From Microdochium bolleyi (Eukaryota; Ascomycota; Sordariomycetes; Xylariales; Microdochiaceae): a stretch of DNA of 64,000 nucleotides. The stretch's first letter is position 1, and each line of letters starts with the position of its first letter. Shown piece by piece: positions 55,455-64,000 of the stretch. The DNA lies in contig KQ964255.1 in assembly GCA_001566295.1 (NCBI GenBank), forward strand, positions 62,001 through 126,000, in the 5' to 3' direction. Made by a program: the position numbers and the translations under genes. The notes beneath the pieces were generated by a model. It worked only from the letters and a program-made list of their open reading frames with translations. It did no database searches and was not told the origin of the DNA.

Positions 55455-57038
55455 CTATCGACCGCACACCTTCTTCTCCAGCGCGCGCAGCGGCAGGTAT
55501 AGAAGCCCTGTGACAACAAGGGCAAACTCGAAACCCAAGTCACCCGTAACCTCGGCAATCGGACCAACATACCAGTTTTGGGACATGCTCGGGATCACCA
55601 GCGCGAAGCTGAGTGCGCCCGACGCAATGGCAGCGACGCCCCACGGCAGCCGCTTGGCGTCATTCCAGGCGTCATGGTCGTAGCTGGCGTAGTTTCCTCT
55701 CCGGAAGACAACGTGCTCGAGGATGACGACAGCGCAGAAGGACGCGGACCAGTACGCGATGAGGGCGATGAAGTTCTCCAAGCTCAGGAAGAAGTCGTCT
55801 GCGGCCTTGATGGCAACAGGAATCACGATGGCCGTGATGATGACGGAGTAGATGTACCGAGGGACCAAGACGAGCTGCGGGATCGAGATCTGGAAGTTGA
55901 GCGTGACGGCGTACATGGTGGCGGAGATGTTGCCGAGGAGGGTGAGAGCCAGGATGACGACGACGAACTTGCCGAAGCCGCCGGCGGGCTCGAGCATCGC
56001 GGCCAGCACGCCGCCGACGGCCGAGGTCGCATAGCCGTCCTGCCAGGCGGGGATGTTGGATTTGGCGTTGCCGATGGCGGCGCCGAGGGTCATGAGCGGG
56101 ATCGCGGGGAAGAGCAGACCGCAGTAGCCGTAAGCGAAGAGGCGCCAGCTGTGAGACTCGTGTTAGCACGATCGAAGACATTTCGTGGGTATTAGAGCTA
56201 TTGCTTACGTGGGGAACTCTGGGCTGAGGTATGTGGTAAAATCAGATGCAATAGCCGCGTACGGAATCATGTAGGAAGCCACGATCATGCCGAAGGACAA
56301 GACGGCCGCCGCGGTCGCGGGCTCTGCAGGGGCCTGCTGGTACAAGCTTGAACCGCCGCAGCCAGTTGCGATGACAATGGCAATCAACGCAGGGATCCAG
56401 GCGTAGCGCTCATACTGGTGCACGACACGGTAGCCGCAGAAGGAGATCAGCATGGCGAGGATGCCGCAGATGACGATGCCCACGGTGGACGACAGATCGC
56501 CCCCCGTTGTGGCCGACAAACACTGGCCGCCGATGACGAGCGTGATGACAATGAAGCCAACCAGGGTGGCGAGATTGAACAGGACGGGGATGGAGACAAG
56601 GTAGCGGCCGTAGCTGTAACGAGCCTGGATCATCTGGCGCAGGCCGGTCTTGGGGCCCAAGGTACCCAGGTAGGCTGGGAGGGCCGCGGTGAGGAGGCAG
56701 AAAAAGACAATGACGAGGACGCTGTCGCGGAGACCAAGGCCGAAGGCGGGACCGAGCATGCCAAAGGTCAGAGGCAGCAGGTTGATGTTGAGGGTGACCC
56801 AGAGGGTGAAGAAGCTCGAGTAGCGACGCGAGGTACGCTCGTGGAGGGGCACGGGCAGGACGCCACGGATCTCGACAGGACTAGCCTTGAGGGCCTTGTC
56901 GAGGGTCTGCGAGAACCGAGAGGCGGGAGGGGAGGTATCGCCGTGCTTTGTTGTCTTGTCGGTAACGCCCATGGCCTTCTCGGGGTCGGCATCGGGGGTG
57001 GGCGAGCCCTTGCCGGCGGGCTGGTCGAAGAGGGCCAT
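55455..57038 (-). CDS. NCS1-family nucleobase permease (purine-cytosine permease type)
   Basis: A plasma-membrane proton symporter of the Fcy2/Tpn1 type for purines, cytosine or related compounds. Exons 57038-56209 and 56148-55455, intron 56149-56208; 507 residues and about 12 hydrophobic segments. Family features: hydrophilic N-terminus; PVPLHERTSRRYSSFFTLWV then NINLLPLTFGMLGPAFGLGL in TM1; LRQMIQARYSYGRY; VASYMIPYAAIASDFTTYLS; and in exon 2 FIALIAYWSASFCAVVILEH with RRGNYASYD. The ATG at 57038 gives MALFDQPAGKG; an in-frame extension to 57380 is Pro/Arg-rich and less family-like. Fcy-type versus pyridoxine-type (Tpn1) specificity cannot be decided from motifs alone. It lies directly upstream of ribokinase on the same strand. 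Confidence 0.88.
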
Positions 57039-60007
57039 TGCGGGTGCTTGGTATCGGATCGGGGAGGGTGACCTGTCGTGGGGAAACAGACCGGGAATGG
57101 CGTCGAGAAGAAGGGCACGCAGGAGGGTTAAAGAGGCCTTCGCGATGTGCCAGCGGTGGTGCCAAGGCGAGGGAAAAAGATGAGCAAGCGCAGGCCGATA
57201 TAGGCGTAGATAGGAGGACCCTGAGGGGGTTAGGCCGTTCGTCGGGGCGGGAGAGTTCGGCAAGGTGGGGCTCGCCGTCGCTGGGCCACAGCAACCCGCC
57301 ACTGGCCGCGCAGACTTTTCTTGGGCCCTAGAGCTCGGGAGCCTCCGCGGAGGGGACCCTTGCCCGAGGCATGCGGTCATCAGTCACCACAGTCATCGCC
57401 AGAGCGGCCTTTGGGGGCCTGCAGCAGCCACCCACGGCTACTGGGTGTGCAGTGTCCCAGAACACACCGCGTCCTCGGCGCGCAGCGTGGGGCGCCTGCA
57501 GCTGCAGGTGTTCGGAGATGGGGGTGGACATCGCAGCTGGAATCGATCCGGCTGGTGGGCTCGAGTCACCACAGACGTGGGGGCCATGCACCCATGGAAA
57601 GGTTGACCAGTCTTATTCGCAACAATTGACTCAACCTTCCCACATGCGCACGTTACGAGAATCAATCCATTATTCGTGTCATTGGGTCCAAACCATCGTG
57701 CTTGCTGCCGCATCTCCTTCTTCCCTGTCCCATCGCGGAATAGGCAAAGTGCCCAACTAGCGCTGGTAACAGATACGCTTGCGTACGCGTGGTGTTGACG
57801 CCTGATGGGTGACGATGCTAGTGTGTTGGACTAGGAGTATAAGCCGCTCGGCAAGACCATGACTTTTACACACTTGAGTCCCGCACATGTACCAGACTCG
57901 CTCGGTATTTGAAGCCTTAGTCTCTTAGCCAGTTATTCATGTTGAGGACGAGAGGACTATTTGTTGGCAAAAGAAGGTGGCATTCCTTCTTGTGAACACG
58001 TCCTCCATCCTTCCACTTGTCGGCCCTTGATAACTCAGCTGTGCTGAGCCTACAACTCTCTACTACATAGTCGAGAGCCGCCTTTCCCAGCTACTAAAAC
58101 TCCAGCATTCTATGCTGCCCCGACTTCAGATTCCATACGAATTTACAATACTTGAACTCCTTACATTTCGCGGTTGCGCTCCTTACATAGGCTTCATCAT
58201 GCATCCCTAGTCGACAGCATGAGGACTACGGACATGGATTTCAGACTTTGCCTTGTTCGATTGGTCTCCTCTCCATTTCTTGATTATAACACGGGAACGC
58301 GGTGATCATTCCATCCAGCACAATTACATCTTGGTGACTGTATTGTCGGCGGTGCTAGCTTAACCTCCACAAGATGATACCTACTCCCGAGCTGCGGCGG
58401 CACCGCCGAGATTGGGAGGCAGTAGGTGTCAGTTTGATCATATTGATTATTCTTCCGTGGCCGCCAGATCATACTTGTCCCGGGACACTGAGGGGCTGGC
58501 TATAAGGACGAAAGTCACGCCAACAGCGACACAGGACGCCATCACATCACGGCATTGCGTACCGGAGGCAAAGAGTCGCGACACAGTCACTTGTGCGCGC
58601 TCTGAGACACATGAGAAGCGATTACTCGCACGGTTATCGAGATCGTTGTCCTGTGCTCGCTAGAAGCCGTCTACCAGTGCAAAACTGACCTGCCCGGACG
58701 CTACGACTAGGAAGCGAGGCTGGGTGATAAATAAACGAGGATGTCGATTCAATACGACATCAAGATTAAACTTAGCGGTCCTTGCGAGAGCGACAAGGGG
58801 ATAATGAGTATCTCAAGTGCTCGAATGCATAGGTACTATGAGCCCACAGAACACTACCATGTTCAGCAGCTTGCCAATCAGTCAAGGCCGCGCTCGTGCG
58901 CTTTGATGTAAGCGCGCAGCGAGGTATTCACAACTGCATGGAACAAACTTGCTTAAGAGAGCAAGTACGTTGTTTGAAGGGTTTGCTGCGGTGACAACAT
59001 GGGACACAGCAATGTCTTCTCGACACCATTTTCCCGACATGACATATTTCCTTGATATTGACACAAGCTTGCCATCGTTAGGATCCAAGACAAGGGGCTG
59101 CATAGCCAGGCATCCTAGTCGAGACTTTCTAGCTTTATAGAAGATTTTCAGGAAGGCGAGCTTCCTTGGTCCAGGAGAAGTGGCATGAGCGGCCGAAATC
59201 TGAGGACAAGATGGACTAACTCTCATGGAGTCAAATAGCTTCTTACGGTAGATTCCTAAACGTGAAGAGCCATCTGAGGCAGTTGGGGAGATTTTCTTTA
59301 CCATGCCGCCTGGAGCGGTTCAGCTAAAGTTTAGGTGTGGTAGATGTTGCCGCGCGGTCTATCTCAGGTCGGAGAGACTTGGACGTTCAGCCACGGCAGT
59401 ATCGTGAGATGCCGAGGTTCTCGGAGGACGCTTGGTTAAGATTGTCACAAGGACCCGGTATGGAGAGAATTGAGGCCGAAAATGCGCCTTCAGTGCGCGT
59501 GTCATGACTCTATGAGCTAGGCGAGCATGAGAGGAAATTTTCGCCATGCCCCGCATAATCAAGCCAAAGAGCAAATGTAATTGCTCGTCATTGCCGACAT
59601 ATTGGAAAAGCACGGCTGAGCGGCTTCCTCCCCAGGGCTGAACCGTACGGGTTTGAATCGTAAGGTGCTTTTCGGGGCGCGGGCCATTCACCGGCCGGTC
59701 GCTCGCCGATGTGTCTCCGCACGGAAGCCTCTTCCCTGTTAGCGCGATGAATACCCAGTCGTCCCATGACCACGAGTCAGGTGTTTCTGGAGCAGTTGTT
59801 GCATGAGCGCGGGGAACATGCGGAGACCCCGTCGTGGTCTTCCCCAGATCCCCCACAGCCGTCGGAAGTCTTCCACCGCTTGCCGGCCATACATAAAGCG
59901 TTGTCGCCAGCCTCGTGATCAACAGCAGAGACTTGGACTTCCCAGTCAGAGTCGAAATTCCACCCATCTTGCCAGCCGAGGAACCCTCATCGCGACAGAT
60001 ACACAAC
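57039..60007. other. 3 kb intergenic, permease promoter to sugar transporter promoter
   Basis: Divergent upstream region of the NCS1 permease and the MFS transporter. Open frames such as minus 58882-59304 (140 codons) and minus 59359-60177 show no domain I recognise, and the latter overlaps the transporter start. Around 57840-58300 the sequence is AT-richer. I see no repeat family or RNA gene. Confidence 0.45.
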
Positions 60008-62047
60008 ATGGCCGACTCGAACCCCAAGCCCACGTCAGAAGCCATCACGCCCCAGGGCGACAGCAAAGCGACTACCGCGCACGTCGACTCTCTCAAGGGC
60101 TCGAGCGACGATGAGATGCAGCCCGTCATCTCTGCCTTCGCGGAGCTGACCCGCCAGCAGGCCATGTTGAAGTTCAAGAGACTCTACATCAGCGGCTTGC
60201 TTGTTTGCGTGGCGGCCATGTAAGTTATTCTCTCCATTTTCGGTTTTCTCTACGGTCGTAAGTGTCTTGTCTAATCACAATGGTTTTGCAACTTTTAGGT
60301 ACGCCGGCTATGCCAACTCGGTTGTCGGTAGCATCATTGCCAATCGGGGCTTCATCGAGACATTCGCGACCAAGCAAGACCCTGTCACTGGCAAGCCAGC
60401 CCTCGACCCACAGCACATCTCGTTGTGGTCCGCCATCTACTCGGTGTCCCAGATTGTGGTTCAGCTCGTCGCCCCCTGGTCCTCTGACAAATTTGGTCGC
60501 AAACTCAACATGTGGCTGATCAGTCTCTTCATTGTGGTGGTATGTTCCCATGAGACCAAACATGGCGCTTGAGGCCATGGCTAATCATTGCATTCTGCCT
60601 GTAGTCTATCATCATCCAAGTCTTCTCAACTCAGTGGTGGACTCTCCTGATTGCTCGCATTGTCGCCGGGTTTGCCGGTGGCATGATGGGAACTGCCGTC
60701 ATGGTCTACATGTCTGAAATAGCCATGCCCCAGTTCCGGGGAGCCCTGCTCAGCGCATTTTCTCTCGGCTTCGCCCTCGGCCAGGTGTTCATCGCCACTG
60801 CTTTCAAGGTGCTTCAGGACACTACACCTATGCTCTTCCGCCGCATCTTTTACTCAGAATTTGTCTTCACGGGACTCTGGTTCCTCTGCATGCTGTGGCT
60901 ACCAGAGTCTCCAGCCTGGTATGCCTCCAAGGGTCGCGACGAGGATGGCAAGAAAGCTCTGCGCCGGCTCATTGGTAAGGTCGAAGGATACGACTTTGAC
61001 CACGAGTACGCCGTTATTCGCTACGACTACGAACAGTCCAAGGCCAAGCGTGGAGCCGAGCAATCCGACTGGAGTGCCATCTTCAAGAACAAGAACAACC
61101 TCAAGCGCGCCTTTGTTTCCGCCATTCCATTCAGCATGCAGAACATCGTCGGTGTTCCTCTGATCTGTAAGTTGCTTCTATATTATCCTCAAGGTGTCCA
61201 GAGTCGAAGTAGGAGAAGTAGGGAATATGTTGTAGAAAGCAGCACATGGCTTTGATTTTCGGTTTCACACTCGCTGGAGCTTCATGACACAATTGCTAAT
61301 TATATTATCTAATCAGTCGGATATTCAACCTGGTTCTTCCAGCTTGCAGGAGTCTCTGACCCGTTCCTCGGAAACCTGATCAAGCAAATGGTCCTCGTCG
61401 CCGGCATCATTGTGTCATTCTACACAGTGGACGTCGTCGGACGTCGACCACTGGTCCTGTACGGCGGCATCGCCATGGCTGTCCTCACTTTCCTTATCGG
61501 ATGCCTCGGCTTCGTCACGATGAACGCCGCCGCTGGGTCAGCACTGGTCGCGCTTTGCTGTCTCTGGGCATTTGTCTACGCCAACACTCTGGCTCCCATC
61601 GGCTGGCTGTCTCTCGTCGAAATCTCCAGCCCCAGTGTGCGCGCAAAGACGACATCGATCGCAGTCACCATTCAATACCTGACTGGCATCCTATTCGTAA
61701 GTCTGACCTCTCAGCTTCCACCACAGAGAGTATGATCATGCCTAAGCGCGATACTGATTCCCGAACAGAGCTACACCGTCCCTCTCATGCTCTCCAACCA
61801 GTATGCCAACTGGGGCACGAAGATTGGTTTCTTCTTTGCCGGTCTCACGGCTCTCATGACTATCCCCGTCATCTTCTTCTACCCCGAGACCAAGGGCCGC
61901 ACGTACGCCGAGATCGACGAGCTCTACGAGCGCAACATCCCGGCGTGGCGTTTCAACAAGACCAAGACCCACGCGCAGGCCGAGATCGAGGCTGCTGGTG
62001 GCGCGGAGAACCTGGCTCACAGCCAGAAGACTCCCGCTTCTGGCTGA
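60008..62047 (+). CDS. MFS sugar transporter (alpha-glucoside/maltose permease-like)
   Basis: A plasma-membrane sugar:proton symporter of the major facilitator sugar-porter family. Exons 60008-60219, 60299-60539, 60605-61166, 61317-61696 and 61769-62047; introns 60220-60298, 60540-60604, 61167-61316 and 61697-61768; 557 residues and about 12 membrane segments. Signatures: DKFGRKLN (loop 2-3), PESPAWYASKGRDEDGKKAL (after TM6), DVVGRRPLVLYGG (loop 8-9) and YPETKGRTYAEIDELYERNI (after TM12), then IPAWRFNKT, common in fungal alpha-glucoside permeases. The N-terminal 55 residues are hydrophilic. Substrate is a family-level inference; hexose or disaccharide are both possible. All joins keep frame. 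Confidence 0.9.
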
Positions 62048-62390
62048 GGCTTGGCTGAGTTGAAAAAAATAAAGATAGCATCGATTGCAGCTTGCGCATA
62101 TGGAAGAGCGCGCATGCGCATTGGGTCATTTGGTATCATTGTACCAATCCAAGTTTAATATCATTCCATCATGCAAGCGGCCACAAACCATTTCAGTGCA
62201 AAGCATACTCGAATCTCAAGTGCAATTCTGGTGCAGGAACCGTGCTATTGTACGGGTCTCTTTCGTCTATGATTTCAGCTTCTCGAGAGCGGTAGCATGA
62301 AGTCATCAAGCATGCATTGGCGTGGACTTGGCAGCTATGGTTTCAGGCATGCTTGCCTCTACCTCAAAGCTAATTACACAATGACCTTTT
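62048..62390. terminator. convergent 3' flanks of sugar permease and transcription factor
   Basis: A 343 bp AT-rich interval receives both 3' ends. There are several AATAAA-like stretches near 62070. No gene is seen. Confidence 0.45.
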
Positions 62391-64000
62391 TCACATACTG
62401 CTACCGATATCGTCTGGGTTCATCATGTCGTCAAAGCTGATGATCCTGTCCATGCCCAGAAACGTGTCATCCATCAAGATCTGCGAAATGGCAGAAAGCT
62501 GAGCAACGTCGTGCGGATCTTGGCCCCGCTGCTGCTGATGCGAATAAAGGGCGGCGTCGTTACCCGACCCCGGAGCCGCCCAGCTGTGGTGCGCACTGTC
62601 GTAGTGGCTGGCAGCCGCTGCTCGGCCTGGTCCCTGGGTGTCAACGGCCGGCTCCGGGGCGCTGATGCTGACGCTGCCGCCGGTGACCAAGGCTGCCGCT
62701 TGGGCTGGCCATTGGGGCGGCGTGGCTGCCTGGCCACCCGTGTGGTAGTAGTCCCGGGGCGAGGGACCAACGTGTCTAGATTGCGGAGAGGCAGATAGTG
62801 CATTATTGGTAGTAGGGGGCTGGAAACGTGCCATCAAGGATGGGCGCTCCCGTGGGCGATGCGGACTTGCACCCTCCGATGGGCGTCTCGAGGCGGCGAA
62901 AGATATCGAACTCCTTGACGGAGAAGGCTCAGGTAAGGGCCCTGTTTCTTGAGTCACTCCGGTCATTGTCACACGATAGTTCGGGCTGTTACACACGTCC
63001 CATCTGAGCTTGTCGAGCCGCTGCGCCAGTTGTGCGAAGAAGGAGGTGCTCCTTTGCTCATCGCTGAGACTTTGACGTTGGCCTTGCTCCTGACTATACA
63101 GAGTCGCGTCATTGACGCAGGTACCCCTCCAATGACGGTGCATATCCTCGAGGCTCTGCAAGATGAGCTGAAAATCGTCCGGGAGTTGTGTCTTGTAGTG
63201 CTGGTGATGTACTGCAGAAGAGTCAGCTTTTGTGCCAGAAGCGGAGAACGAGAACAAAGGAATCTCGGTCGGACCTAGCAAAGCCTTCGCACTGACAAAC
63301 GCGCATATCCCCATCTGCGGCGATACAGGCTTGTCTGGAGACAGCCCGCTCAGGTATTTCTGTATGATGCACGCCGTTTCGATGGCCGCGTTGGAGCACG
63401 TGTCTGCACTGAAGTCGCTGGGCAGCCGCAGCCCACGCAGATCTGCCGTCGGGTAGGCGATGCGCTGGTGTAGCAGGATCATTGAGACGTTGTGCGTCGC
63501 GTTGGCAATGGTCATGTTTGGGTCCATGACGCCCGGCATTACTTGGCGGGATACACCCGAGTCCTTCCACTGTTGTGGCAGGTACATTTTCCAACTGTGC
63601 AGAAAGTTAGCCGCTTGGTTGACCATTAGTTCGACAAGATGGCTGTCACGGTAAATAGACGTACTGCACTAGCCGTAGGTCAAGTTCTTTGAACCGTGTC
63701 AACCAGTCCGATACTTCCTTGGGGTCGCTGAAGTTGACCTTGGTCTGGAGAAAATAGGTTGTAATCTGGCTCAGAGACTCGATGGACTCGATGTAGTACC
63801 CAACTGCGCCAACGTTGCACATATTGTCGACTGTTGGGCCGGGATCGATCTGGCCCGCGGGCAGATTGCGCTTGGCAGGGCCTGAACCACCACGATCGTG
63901 TCTAGCACTGGGATAGTGGGCTGGTAAGAATGCGATGGACTTGCCAATCTTGGCAGTTGACCGGTCCCAGATGCCAAAGTATGGTGTCAGCGAAGGCTCA
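62391..64000 (-). CDS. fungal-specific transcription factor, partial (5' part beyond window)
   Basis: The C-terminal part of a fungal zinc-cluster-type regulator. Visible exons: 64000-63665, 63594-63275 and 63211-62391; intron 63595-63664 (GTACGT donor, GCTAAC branch) and a probable 63-nt intron 63212-63274 whose removal joins AKALL to VHHQHYKTQLP. The middle homology region shows DNMCNVGAVGYYIESIESLS, HWKMYLPQQWKDS, MPGVMDPNMTIANATHNVSM and ILLHQRIAYPTADL. The C-terminal 250 residues are Ser/Pro/Gln-rich and end with the acidic/hydrophobic DRIISFDDMMNPDDIGSSM, a likely activation segment. The DNA-binding domain must lie right of 64000. Its place beside a sugar permease suggests, but does not prove, control of sugar uptake. 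Confidence 0.82.

Noticed and set aside
58882..59304. 140-codon minus-strand frame in the 3 kb gap
   Set aside because: No motif, no splice partners and no similarity to any family I know; considered a transposon remnant but found no terminal repeats or transposase motif.
1..64000. CRISPR arrays, insertion sequences, bacterial operons
   Set aside because: The window is eukaryotic nuclear DNA with spliced genes; no regularly spaced direct repeats or transposase genes were seen.

Overview
This window is nuclear DNA of a filamentous ascomycete (Pezizomycotina; a Sordariomycete or close relative is my guess, no genus can be named). The signs are GC-rich coding sequence, many short introns (about 50-150 nt) with GT...AG ends and CTAAC/CTGAC-like branch sites, genes on both strands with their own promoters, and fungal-type proteins: Atg26, a hybrid histidine kinase with a REC domain, an NCS1 permease and a fungal transcription factor. 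Gene models below were spliced by eye from reading frame, splice signals and family conservation.

Layout. 1-30 kb is mostly conserved housekeeping: CHL1 helicase (-), RPL28 (+), ATG26 sterol glucosyltransferase (+), a paraoxonase-like lactonase/esterase (+), a DUF1338 2-oxoadipate dioxygenase-like protein (-), condensin subunit CND1 (-) divergent from the CDC7 kinase (+), a carboxymuconolactone-decarboxylase-like protein (+), a peroxisomal acyl-CoA thioesterase ending in AKL (+) and an amidase (+). 43.9-57 kb returns to conserved genes: a GAF/histidine kinase/receiver hybrid sensor (+), an Mtf2/Nam1-like mitochondrial protein (-) divergent from the WD40 DNA-damage protein CMR1 (+), tRNA-Lys(CTT), ribokinase (-) and an NCS1 nucleobase permease (-). 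60-64 kb holds an MFS sugar permease (+) convergent with a truncated fungal transcription factor (-).

The unusual part is 31.1-41 kb. Eight small two-exon genes lie head to tail on the + strand (called A-H here), with probable relics of more copies. They encode 120-231 residue proteins of a family I do not recognise. Each has one phase-0 intron after an N-terminal beta-strand-rich exon. Each second exon carries a V-x-x-x-W-like strand motif (a Trp in seven of eight) followed by an acidic/leucine segment and a C-terminal helix-strand signature resembling DAMLQIxGxAxRGxxDxxxVxY. Intron position and sequence suggest repeated DNA-level duplication and fast divergence into two subfamilies. This is the best candidate for an undescribed system.

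Functional links: chromosome maintenance is represented four times (CHL1, CND1, CDC7, CMR1), and the two divergent promoters that serve three of these genes each contain an ACGCGT box. The NCS1 permease next to ribokinase fits nucleoside/ribose salvage, and the sugar permease beside a transcription factor may be a small transport-regulation pair.
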